Source: Larix sibirica | Taxonomy: Eukaryota; Streptophyta; Pinopsida; Pinales; Pinaceae | Length of the DNA stretch: 17,198 nucleotides | Assembly: GCA_004151065.3 (NCBI GenBank) | Contig: NWUY0300007233.1 | Coordinates: forward strand, 46,351-63,548 | Reading direction: 5' to 3' | Part shown: piece by piece, positions 1-7,850 of the stretch | How the letters are laid out: the number at the start of each line of letters is the position of its first letter | How positions within the stretch are numbered: the stretch's first letter is position 1 | Position numbers and translations under genes: made by a program | Notes under the pieces: generated by a model | Seen by the model: the letters and a program-made list of their open reading frames with translations, nothing else | Told to the model about the DNA's origin: nothing | Database searches by the model: none

Positions 1-340
1 GTTTAACTCAATGAACTTATGATATAACACATGCGTTCATAGGATATTAAAGAATATCCCTAATTTCACTAAATATTGAAAAATACTTATAAAAATACTT
101 TTGTTGGACTCTCCTATTTTTTAAAAGCAAAATACCCCTGTTCTTGGTAGATCTCCTATATATCCATTTTTTCCATGACATTTTTAAAATCTTTTTTTTT
201 TAATTTCTACCACTAATATGGTGACATGACACAAACCTTATAAGCCTTGGAATATTATAGGTGAAATATGAAATCTTGGTGGGAGAATATATATTTAGAT
301 GTGGAACAAAACCTTGAATGTACCTTGGCTTCACGCATAA
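1..340. other. AT-rich stretch, nothing recognised
   Basis: No coding frame of recognisable character is visible on either strand, and there is no LTR terminus or RNA gene. The minus strand should hold the continuation of the copia pol gene seen at 600-1050, but I see no reverse transcriptase motif. The element is therefore broken near position 600, or continues outside the window after an insertion. Confidence 0.5.
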
Positions 341-354
341 TTTTTGCAATAGAA

Positions 355-553
355 TTCACACCACCTTCACACATAGATCATACCTATTCAAACACAAAAA
401 CAACTTCACACATTGTCAAATCCATACAACCTTCACACACATATCATACATATACAAACACTAGTTTGACTACACACATAACTGAATTCACACAACCTTC
501 ACATGTAAAGTTACACCCATTCAAACCTCTTGATAACTAATTCAACCCCTCGA
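355..553. repeat. Minisatellite, three units of about 66 bp
   Basis: Three imperfect units begin at 355, 421 and 487. Each begins with a version of TTCACACAACCTTCACA and carries CATAC..ATTCAAACA about 25 bases later. Units 1 and 2 are both exactly 66 bp and align without gaps; unit 3 needs a one-base insertion. A partial unit (CTTCACGCATAA...GAATTCACACC) precedes unit 1. Because 66 is divisible by three and the repeat has no stop in one frame, it produces a 90-codon open frame at 268-540 whose protein repeats every 22 residues (..PSHxxHTYxNT..). I read that frame as a by-product of the repeat and not as a gene. Confidence 0.8.
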
Positions 554-577
554 CACCTAATTCTAACCCCTCACCAA
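537..577. repeat. About 20-bp tandem duplication
   Basis: CTAATTCAACCCCTCGACAC is followed immediately by CTAATTCTAACCCCTCACCA, a near-perfect second copy. It abuts the 66-bp minisatellite and lies next to the point where similarity to copia integrase on the minus strand ends. It is probably part of the same local slippage or insertion event. Confidence 0.65.
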
Positions 578-599
578 CATCACTAGGGCAGGGTGTAAA

Positions 600-1400
600 T
601 ATTTCATAGCATGCTCTTAAACCGGACCATTTAGTTGTAGAGTATATGGAATAGTCTTCTGATGCTTAATTCATTACTACATACAAAATTTATCAAACTC
701 CTTGGACCAATACACTCCTCCATTATTTTACCTAAGACATTAAACAAACATTTCCAAGTTTTTCTTTACTCTTGCCTTGAATTTTTTAAGTTTCTTAAAG
801 GCTTCATAATTATTTTTCAAAACATACTCCCACACTCTTCTCAAATAATCATCTATAAAAGTTAGAAAATAACTCACACCATATATAAACTAAGTGGGTA
901 TTGATCCAAATATATCATAATTAATAAGTTGCCAAAAACTAGAAATTTTATCATAGCTTGTAGTAAATCAAACTCTCTTATGTTTAGCAAAACTACAGTG
1001 CATACAATACTAAATTACAAGATTTAATCCCAGAAATCCTACTTTAGTCATTTATATTTTTCAATCGTTTTTCACTCATATTCCCAAGGAGTTGATTCCA
1101 CATCATCACTGCATCTAGAACATTCCTTGAGTTTGTTACCACTGCATGGTTTGTCACTGTATCACCACAAAAATGATATAGGGTTCCTTAGGTTTTTTTT
1201 CTACCATTAGTGCTCCTTTGGTAATTCTGTAACGATTTTCACCAAAGGTAGTAGAATACCCTACCTTATCCACCATCTTAATTGAGAGCAAGTTCTTCCA
1301 TGGATCAGGTACATGTGTTACATCACACAGCTTCCTTTATCTTCCATTGTCTAGCCTAATCCCAATGTCCCCTCTTCCGACAATTTCTAAAGGATTATCA
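600..1400 (-). pseudogene. Copia GAG-pre-integrase and integrase core, degenerate
   Basis: Integrase inserts the element's cDNA into the host chromosome. At about 1108-1048 the minus strand encodes WNQLLGNMSEKRLKNIND, corresponding to the HHCC zinc-binding 'LWH.RLGHMSEK.L' motif, with both His changed to Asn. At 945-790 it encodes FWQLINYDIFGSIPT, a stop, then YFLTFIDDYLRRVW, the two central motifs of the catalytic core with their Asp residues intact. At about 740-680 CLR-stop-NNGGVYWSKEFDKFC corresponds to 'CLRSDNGGEY...F..FC', with the Asp changed to Asn. KTIPYTLQLNGPV near 650-615 corresponds to the 'PYTPQQNGV' motif. Stops interrupt most segments. Similarity ends near 600. Confidence 0.85.
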
Positions 1401-1429
1401 TCACCCAAGTAAACCATCCTACTACTATA

Positions 1430-1690
1430 GGGATGCTATTTGAAAACCCTATCTCTATAGGGAGACATGTGTAAAGTTGCAACTAAGTCCAAAACCCAAG
1501 CATATAAAAGAGATATGTTGTTACTGAGACAAAGGCCTCACATGTTATTGTCTCTTATGAATTTTTCAAGCTAGATTTAGTTGATGGTTGATCCTTATTT
1601 TCATCCTTCTTTCCCTTTTTAAAATGCCAACAATCCTTTCTTGGGCGCATTTTATTCCCACAATTCCAGCACTTCCCTTCAAGAACACAT
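1430..1690 (-). pseudogene. Copia zinc knuckle and aspartic protease remnant
   Basis: Minus-strand 1671-1630 reads CWNCGNKMRPRKDC, the spacing of a CX2CX4HX4C nucleic-acid-binding knuckle, but with Arg at the His position. It is followed by a lysine-rich stretch. At 1498-1466 the frame reads WVLDLVATLHM, where copia proteases have W-[IV]-L-D-S-G-A-[ST]-x-H-M. The catalytic Asp and the terminal HM are kept but the Ser-Gly of the active-site triad is replaced by Leu-Val. Both changes would inactivate the domains. The order and spacing relative to gag and integrase support the assignment. Confidence 0.8.
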
Positions 1691-1879
1691 CCTCTTTACT
1701 TATATTTGGACTATGATCTACCTTGTTGACCACTTTCGCTAGATCAACCTCTCAGATATAGGGCTTCATTGGTAGAGGGTTCTAGAGATGATTTTTTGCA
1801 TCAACTCTTCACCCAACAAAGCGACTATCACATCATCAAATTTTAGAGTTCCTTGAGTTGGTAATTGTCATCAAAAACT

Positions 1880-2407
1880 GATCCTAGGTATCCAAGAGGG
1901 AATAGAGTAAAATTATTTCTCTATCCCCATCCTCCACCTTTTCATTAATGAAGACTAGCTTATTGATATGGGTAGTAAACTCATTCAAAATATTTTTGAT
2001 AGATGAACCCTCCTTCATCCTTAGATGATAAAGATTTATTTTTTTCCAAGAAAACCTTATTTCTTGTCTATATAGTCTCATAGATCTTCCCAATTTCTCC
2101 CAAATATTTCCGCATTATTTTTTCCAGCAACAATGAACAATATAGAGTTTGCTAGGCAAAGACAAATTGTATAAATTTCCTTCCTATACAAATTTTTCCA
2201 CTCCTCATTACTCATGTTGCTAGGTGTCTGCACAATCCCTTTTAAGGCTAGGGCTTGGTAATTTTGAACTAGAATATCCTCCACCTTCATCTTCCAAAGG
2301 GGTAAATTATCACCATCAAACTTCTCAATCCCCAACTTGGTTATAACTCCTATCATTATTGCAACTCCCACTCGAAGAAAGTCCCAACGAGTTTTTAGAG
2401 AACCCAA
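1880..2407 (-). pseudogene. Copia gag polyprotein (UBN2/DUF4219 type), frameshifted
   Basis: This is the nucleocapsid-forming Gag part of the element at 600-2826. The first open part (2407-2078, 109 codons) carries IEKFDGDNLPLWKMKVEDIL, the typical 'FDG.N...WK.KMEDIL' start of plant copia Gag, then MSNEEWKNL and a CLCLANSILF segment. The protein then changes frame near 2090 and continues (2093-1884) with YHLRMKEGSSIKNILNEF and KVEDGDREIILLYSLLDT, matching the 'L.MKEG.S...HLN.F' and 'E.ED....LL.SLP.S' Gag motifs. Further downstream, TLKFDDVIVALLGEE in another frame continues the family pattern. At least two frameshifts make it non-functional. Confidence 0.85.
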
Positions 2408-2420
2408 TTCAAATACTAGA
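2400..2420 (-). other. Degenerate primer-binding site (Met-tRNA type)
   Basis: Immediately after the LTR end, the minus strand reads TCTAGTATTTGAATTGGGTT. The common plant copia primer-binding region has the form TGGTATCAGAGC. The GGTAT core is preserved as AGTAT, with several substitutions after it. Position relative to the CTAACA terminus is the main support. Confidence 0.55.
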
Positions 2421-2826
2421 TGTTAGAAAATATATAAAAATAGAAGCAACCAAAAATAACAATATATTATGATATTTAAGTGGAAACCCTACTACGCATA
2501 GGTAAAACCACGATGCAATGGCGGTTTCAAATTTTATTATTACTTAGGAAATAACTTACAATGCTTTCTTGTACAAAAGTTCATGGGCTCATTTCCCATT
2601 TGCACAATGAAAAGTTCACAAAATTTACACCTCAGGGGCTATTTCTCGGTACTGATCTACAAGGGGAGCCTCCTGCCCCCTCACCCTCCCTACAATCCCC
2701 TTTTCAATCACAATGTATAAGAATCACACGCGGGGTTAACCATGTACCACTCTACAAAAGAATATCAAAAATTTGTATATTGATTTCACCTCCTAAGTAC
2801 ACACATATAAGAACTCTATACTAACA
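2421..2826 (-). repeat. Copia 5' LTR, about 406 bp
   Basis: On the minus strand the segment begins TGTTAG and ends CTAACA, a perfect 6-bp terminal inverted repeat of the TG...CA type. Toward its end it contains the usual plant copia sequence: CGTGGTTTTACCTATGCG, then GTAGGGTTTCCACTTAAATA, and finally a T-rich run before TTTTCTAACA. AATAATAAAATTT at about 2535-2550 could act as a poly-A signal. A C-rich tract on the plus strand (2670-2700) lies in the U3 or R part. The gag-like frame begins right after the LTR. No second copy lies in the window, so the insertion age cannot be judged from LTR divergence. Confidence 0.8.
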
Positions 2827-4765
2827 TAAACCTACATTATTTATATGTAGCCCTTGTTTCAATTCCATCTATTAAACCACAACCTCATGAACTATAAACT
2901 TATTATAATCATTTTTAATAACTTTAAAAATATGAATTAGATACTTAGTAGTATATCGTCTTTAATATGTTTATCTTGTGACATTTGGGAATCTCTTTCA
3001 TTATTATTAAATATTATTCCTTCCCCTCCTCAAGAAACTATCCCTTTTGTCAATAACAATGGGATAAAGATAATAATCCTCATAGTGGGTTTACACTTGT
3101 TTGGTCACCATTGCACATTGAATAATTAACATCTTGAATAACACACATTAAAAATAGTTTTAGGACTTTAAACCTTCTTTTACTCACTCCACTCTCTTTA
3201 AACCATGCATAATATAATAAACAACACTTTCCTCTTTTTTTTTTAAATAAATAAATTCCAAATTAAGATTGAATTTGCTTTTATAGGATAATACTGACAT
3301 ATACAATGAGGGCTAAGAAGTATCTCCCAATGAGGGCTAGGAAGTAACTCACCTCTCTTTGCACAATTATGTGATGAATTTTGTAGGAAGTGGTGACCAT
3401 TTCTAATTATCAACAATAATGACACATTGAGAATTTGAGATGGACATCAAGTTGGACTTGGAAGTATAAATAAGTTATATGGGACATGCTTGATGTTGAA
3501 GCAATTTAACAGAGAGACTACTCTCATGTGGAAGGATTTAACATTCTTACTCTTACAAGGGAAATCCCAAGGTACTCGACCTATTTCTCAATGATTTTTA
3601 TGCTCTCAAAATAAGAAATTGTTGTAAGGGTGGTGTGTTATTTTGACTTGGATTACTTGGTCTAGGTTATACTTGTAGTTGAACACAAGTTCAAAATGCT
3701 AATCATTTCCTAATTGGTAATGGACGAAGGCATACCTAAGCCACAAGTTCGAAAAAATAATACACTAATTATTTTGTGTTTGTGCTAATATTTATATGTT
3801 GGAGTTAATCATCTTGTACTTACAAAATAATCTGCAAAATTTTGATTGCATAGACTTCGAGAATTTCTTGTACTTGTGTTCTCAAGTTTTGGAAAATCCA
3901 TTTCCCATGTGTTGTGCATCTTTGTGTGCATTTTATAATGAATCTATTAGCTCTTGGCCCATATATTCATGTGGGTATCATGCTCTTCCAATGGATATCC
4001 AAATTCACGCTTGATGTATGCTTTCTATATTTTAAATTCTGCATAAATTGTGAGGAATTTTATTCATGCATTTTACTATCTCTTAGAGTGAATTTTGAAT
4101 TTGAGGAAACCAACTAAATGAATATAATGATTCAAATATTTTAAATTCCATTATATGTAACCAACATAAAATTCAAATTTATTTACAATTTTCTTGCAAT
4201 ATTAGTTTGGTGTTAAAAGACTTGAACAAACTTAAAGTTCAATTTGAAAGTAAGGTTATTTCCTATTAGTAAAATTTGTTGCGAATAAGCTGATTGAACT
4301 ATTTGTAAAATTCATCACATATGTATTTTGCATTTTTTCTAATTCCTAGGAGATATATCAACTCAAAGTGTAGATAAGAAACATCTAAATATTCCTATGT
4401 TAAAGTGTTGCAACCCTCACATGTGTAAATACTTTGACAGTTCGACACTTGTGCTTGGGCATTTGGAAAGAACATAGAATCTAATCTTGGTGTTTTTTGA
4501 CCTTTATTTGTTGACATTAACAACTGATTTTCTACTATCTCTCCCTCTAAAGAAATAATTTTGTAATACATTGGTGTTCTTTATTCTAGTTTTGTTGATC
4601 GACATGGTGGGAGTTTTACTCTTGTGACTTTAATTTGTAGTTCCTAGTTTAGGTATACCCGAAATGGAAACACCCAAACCTACATCCTAGAGGGGTAACC
4701 ATACTAGGAAACCTCATGATCATGTGTGTCATGCTTCACACATGCTTGGATTCCCTATCACAACT
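2827..4765. other. Unassigned AT-rich spacer
   Basis: Several short open frames occur (for example 3796-4014 and 3914-4117 on plus, 3425-3243 on minus), but they overlap, lack family motifs and are the length expected by chance in this composition. No LTR boundary, tRNA or coding fragment is recognised apart from the 24-bp duplication at 3305-3352. It is presumably old decayed repeat DNA. Confidence 0.5.
3305..3352. repeat. 24-bp tandem duplication
   Basis: AATGAGGGCTAAGAAGTATC (plus TCCC) is followed directly by AATGAGGGCTAGGAAGTAAC (plus TCAC). The two 24-base copies differ at about four positions. It is likely a replication-slippage product; no functional role is suggested. Confidence 0.85.
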
Positions 4766-4768
4766 CTA

Positions 4769-5062
4769 AAATGCCATAATCTCATGACCTTCAACTTGGA
4801 CTTCATATGCACAATCATATGCATCCATCTTGAATTTGCTAAGGAGATTGTTAATTGCTTGGGAGTTGTCGACATGTTCATAAATTAATCTGTGTATTAT
4901 CTTGATAGATTAGTTGGGTTCGCTTCTTATGGTGAATATTGAAAAAATATCATCTGAATAGCTATCATGCATCTCTTCTTTTCTAGTAGAATATCTAGCT
5001 TCAAATCCCATAGGTAGACCTTGAAAAATGCCATGATGGAGTCCATTGAACCCTTGGGACAG
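4769..5062 (-). pseudogene. Unidentified coding-like stretch, 98 codons with one stop
   Basis: On the minus strand, one frame runs from 5062 to 4769 with a single stop (TAA at 4912-4910) and ends at TAG 4768-4766. It is closed upstream by TGA at 5065-5063. The upstream half contains GLHHGIFQGLPMGFEARY and MHDSYSDDIFSIFTIRSEPN; the downstream half contains IYEHVDNSQAINNLLSKFK and DAYDCAYEVQVEGHEIMAF. The balanced use of charged and hydrophobic residues looks more protein-like than neighbouring chance frames, but I recognise no domain. It could be a fragment of a retroelement polyprotein or of a captured gene, or it could be chance, since one-stop runs of this length do arise in such DNA. Confidence 0.3.
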
Positions 5063-5109
5063 TCACAACCCATTTTTTTGTTAAAATTTATGGGATTTTG
5101 TTGAACCTA

Positions 5110-5139
5110 AATAATGAGAAACAATGCAAAAAAAAAAAA
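5110..5139 (+). other. AATAAT motif followed by a 12-A tract
   Basis: AATAAT at 5110-5115 is followed 12 bases later by twelve A residues (5128-5139). This is the arrangement left at the 3' end of a retroposed transcript (LINE, SINE or processed pseudogene) on the plus strand. No recognisable retroposed body or target-site duplication was found upstream, so a simple A-tract is the alternative. Confidence 0.35.
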
Positions 5140-5145
5140 CTAAAA

Positions 5146-5222
5146 GAAGCATCTATCAATAACAATGGACTTGTATGAAGAAGCATCTAAATAAAAATGA
5201 TGGAATTGTATAAGCATCTAAC
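5146..5222. repeat. Short tandem repeat, about 31-34 bp units
   Basis: The motif GAAGCATCTA starts at 5146 and 5180, and a related TAAGCATCTA starts at 5211. Each of the first two units continues with an A-rich run, ATGG and then TTGTAT. There are two full units and a partial third, directly downstream of the poly-A tract. Confidence 0.65.
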
Positions 5223-5411
5223 TTAGTTTTCGATAAAGGTATAGGAGCCTTTATGTATATTGATTTTAGATATATTTTGGTTATAAGTAAATATTAATTT
5301 CGAAAAGGTTTTTTAGGTAATTCTATACTTGTGGTTATAAGGAAGTCAGACCATGCATGAAGAGCCAATACTAGCAAACCACTTGTGGTCTAATTTGGGC
5401 CCACTATTGTT

Positions 5412-5440
5412 CTAAGTGGGATTGTTAGGATTTTTTTTTC
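5412..5440 (+). other. Possible copia polypurine tract and LTR start
   Basis: The sequence CTAAGTGGGATTGTTAGGAT resembles the 3' end of plant copia interiors, where a purine tract of the form AAGTGGGAGAT is followed by an LTR beginning TGTTAGG or TGTTGGG. Here the LTR would begin at 5423 on the plus strand. I could not find a matching CTAACA terminus before 6160, so the LTR, if real, is incomplete. Confidence 0.35.
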
Positions 5441-5567
5441 ACACTTTTTGTTGCAATTATCTACCACCAAATATACTCACTATAGTGTGCCTTATATTTG
5501 AAAACGGTACCACATATAGGGTATTCAAGAATAATATGGAAATGATCCACACTTTATTAATATAAAA

Positions 5568-5600
5568 AACTATAAGGTAGGGATTTAACACCTTATAGTT
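5568..5600. repeat. Perfect 11-bp hairpin, 11-nt loop
   Basis: AACTATAAGGT (5568-5578) and ACCTTATAGTT (5590-5600) are exact reverse complements separated by 11 bases. An exact 11-bp inverted repeat this close is unlikely by chance in a window of this size. No T-run follows that would suggest a terminator, and the context is plant-type, so its role is unknown. Confidence 0.75.
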
Positions 5601-5755
5601 GATTCTTTTATGGAAGTAATCCACTTTTGTTCACTTGCCTCTTCGAGGGAGCCACCTCCTATGATCTAAGGTCCAAATAAAATATACTTGGGTGAAAAGA
5701 CGAAGCTGGGAAACAATTCCGTGATAATCCACTTTTTTTTTGTTATAATGTCTAG

Positions 5756-5991
5756 TTTCTCGCTCAAGAAAAAGGTCAACATATTTTCTCGAGCTAGAGT
5801 TTTACTACTTCTCGAAAGAGACATTAACCACAGTTAGATTTCTCTCATTCGTGAGTTTTTCCATAGTTAGAAAATTGTTCGCTCGAGATTTTTTAGTTTC
5901 TCATTCGAGAGTATAACCATTTTTTTATATTGAACTCCCGAACAGGTTTCTCGATCGAGAGTTTAGATTCCTTTTAATGTCTCGGCTGAGA
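5756..5991. repeat. Cluster of eight TCTCG-nn-CGAGA-like palindromes
   Basis: Eight copies of a short, mostly palindromic motif occur within 236 bp, spaced irregularly by about 25-50 bp. They are TTTCTCGCTCAAGAAA (5756), TTTCTCGAGCTAGAG (5785), CTTCTCGAAAGAG (5808), TCTCATTCGTGAG (5843), TTCGCTCGAGAT (5878), TTTCTCATTCGAGAG (5897), TTTCTCGATCGAGAG (5947) and TCTCGGCTGAGA (5980). The perfect form is the 12-mer TCTCGATCGAGA. The DNA between copies does not repeat, so this is not an ordinary tandem repeat. The copies may be binding sites or small hairpins in a regulatory segment such as an LTR U3, or decayed short inverted repeats. Confidence 0.7.
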
Positions 5992-5992
5992 A

Positions 5993-6160
5993 ATGTTTAA
6001 CTATATAAANGATGAAGAAGCAGCTCTCAAGAGATCTAGGAAGTGCCAGTATGAAGAAGTATATGAAGAAGATGTACCTCCCAGAAATGAAGATGAAACA
6101 CCAGAAGACCATGATATGCTAGAACCTCAAGAACCTCCCACTATTTTTTCAAAGTTAAGG
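5993..6160 (+). pseudogene. Copia integrase-RT linker fragment (likely)
   Basis: The open segment contains DEEAALKRSRKCQYEEVYEE, then DVPPRNEDETPEDHD and LEPQEPPT. An acidic, proline-rich stretch starting with 'FDE.A..K.S' is typical of the variable linker between integrase and reverse transcriptase in plant copia polyproteins, just after the 'SRDV.F' motif. The preceding bases do not continue the integrase, so only about 50 codons remain. One base (6010) is undetermined. The fragment ends where LINE sequence begins (about 6163), suggesting that the LINE inserted into a copia copy. An unrelated acidic frame is the alternative. Confidence 0.45.
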
Positions 6161-6162
6161 AC

Positions 6163-7147
6163 CTTCAAGCTTTTATATTGAAAATGGATTTAATAAAAGC
6201 TTATGACATATTTGAGATTTGTTCTAATTTATATTGGCCTACCAGTTTAAGTGTCAAGTTGGATCATGGCTTGTATATCTTCTGCTTCAATTTCTATCCT
6301 TATCAATGGATCTCCCAAATCTTTCTTCACGTGCAGCAAAGGATTACGGTAGGGGTGTCCTCTATTTCCATTATTGTTCCTTTTAGTCATTGGACGACTG
6401 AGTAGACTAATTGATAATGAAAAGAAGTTTATGAAGATCAAAGGTATCAAGATCTCAAATTCTCTTTATATTACTCGTCTACTTTTTGTAGATGATGTAC
6501 TTTTATTTGGTAATGGTACAGTAACTTAATGGAAACACTACAAAACTATTATTGATATTTTTTGTTGTGAGGTTAGGATGGCAATAAGCATGCATAAATC
6601 TATGTTTTTTTACAACTGTTCTTATGCAAGTTTATGTGAGCAAATCAAAATGATTTTCCCTTATCAAATGGAGAAGTTAGAGTCAGGCTTTAAATATCTG
6701 GGATACTATTTAAAACCGAACCGATATGGCAAAGATGAATGGAATTGGCTACTACAAAATGTGGATAAGAGAATAAATAATTGGGCTTTTCGTTGGTCGT
6801 CCATTGGGGGTATGTTAGTTTTAGCAAAATTAGTCCTCCAAAGCATCCTGGATTTCTGGTTCGCATTGATGATGGTTCCAGTCTTTGTCATCAATATTAT
6901 TCATAAGAAGATCTTCCACTTCTTATGGTCTAGAAATTTGCATATTTCAAAGTTTCATTTAACGTTGTGGGAAAGTATTTCTCGGCTGAAGCATATGGGG
7001 GGTTGGGGACTTAAGCATTTAGATTGGTTCAGCCAGGCTCTGTGTGTTAAAAGTCTATGGAGAGGGATTTTCGGGGAAGATCTGTGGAACAATATTATAA
7101 AAGATAAGCATCATAAAACCTTTTATGTTCTACAATGGATTCGCTAG
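6163..7147 (+). pseudogene. LINE reverse transcriptase, C-terminal two thirds
   Basis: Reverse transcriptase copies the element RNA at the nicked target. The fragment opens with ILKMDLIKAYD (the first catalytic Asp motif), shifts frame near 6250, then reads WIMACISSAS, INGSPKSFF and GLR-stop-GCPL (the 'GLRQGCPLSP' motif; TAG at 6350). The active-site box RLLFVDDVLLFG lies at about 6476-6511, with both Asp residues present in FVDD. A stop follows at 6527. The thumb and connection part is open for 189 codons (6578-7147), with FKYLGYYL, INNWAFRWSSIGG and LWSRNLHISKFHLTLWESI, all standard for plant LINEs. It ends at a TAG (7145) where CAG is plausible. Confidence 0.92.
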
Positions 7148-7850
7148 CCAAAGATTTGTGTTTTAAATGCATCAATTATTTGGAGTGGAATGATAAAAAC
7201 TTTTCCATACATTGGCGGATGGTTAAGATGGAAAATTGGTAGGGGGACTCAATTTTTTTAGGTATTGATCCATTAGTTTAATCTGGTCAAAGATACAGGT
7301 TTTCTTTGCCTGTTTTGACACAACTGCATAAAAACAATATTCAGTTTTTGGCCCAAGTTAGAAGACCTTTGAACTCAAATGGTTCTTTACCTTGCTAGCT
7401 TATGGCTAATGATCTGGGTCTACCAAATGACGTCATGGTTGATTGGAATAATTATGTGAAGATTCTTAATAAGGCTGGTATATTTTTATTAGATGCGGAA
7501 GATATCTTAGTTTGGGATTGGCGAGAGGCCAATGGGATTCTCACTGCTAAAAAGGCCTATGAAGAGATCATGTCCAAACATGATTTTCCTCCTTCTAAAT
7601 GGTGGTCCAGACAAATCTGGAATTGGAACATTCCTTTGAAAATTAAGTGTTGCATGTGTCTTTGTTTAGAAATAAGATCTTCTCCTGGGAGAATCTCCTC
7701 AAGCATGGATTCATGGGTCCACATATTTGTATGGTCTATCAAGAGGATGCTAAGAATATTTCATATGTATTCATCCATTGTTCTTTCTTCAAATCTATGT
7801 GGAATGAATTGCAAGGACTACTCCATCATATGTTTATTGGTATAATGTGA
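7148..7850 (+). pseudogene. LINE zinc-binding (zf-RVT) region, degenerate
   Basis: Downstream of the reverse transcriptase, SIIWSGMIKTFPYIGGWLRW leads to WKIG and a frame change near 7245. GDSIFLGIDPLV follows and matches the 'G.SI.FW.D.W' region. From 7402, MANDLGLPNDVMVDWNNYVK and DILVWDWREANGILTAKKAY correspond to the 'D...W.....G.FS...AY' motif before the zinc-binding domain. After another frame change near 7645 the frame reads RNKIFSWENLLKHGFMGPHI, C, MVYQEDAKNISYVFIHC, SFFKSMW. The usual CX2C..H..C ligand set is only partly kept: the second Cys and the His appear as Tyr. Stops lie at 7279 and 7396. Confidence 0.8.

Larger units (their letters stand above)
600..2826 (-). mobile_element. 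Decayed Ty1/copia LTR retrotransposon, 5' part
   Basis: Read on the minus strand, the order is 5' LTR (2826-2421), remnant primer-binding site, gag, CCHC zinc knuckle, aspartic protease remnant, GAG-pre-integrase and integrase core. This order (gag-PR-IN ahead of RT) defines Ty1/copia elements and excludes Ty3/gypsy. The coding part is broken by many stops and several frameshifts. Reverse transcriptase, RNase H and the 3' LTR are not seen: similarity stops near 600, where minisatellite sequence begins. The element cannot make its own proteins. Family assignment is strong; clade is not determined. Confidence 0.9.

Noticed and set aside
268-540. 90-codon plus-strand open frame as a small gene
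   Set aside because: It consists largely of 66-bp repeat units whose period is divisible by three; the open frame follows from the repeat. No start context or family support.
3796-4117. Overlapping plus-strand frames with a Cys-rich segment (MCCASLC)
   Set aside because: The two frames overlap in different phases, neither has a family motif, and lengths of 67-72 codons are common by chance here.
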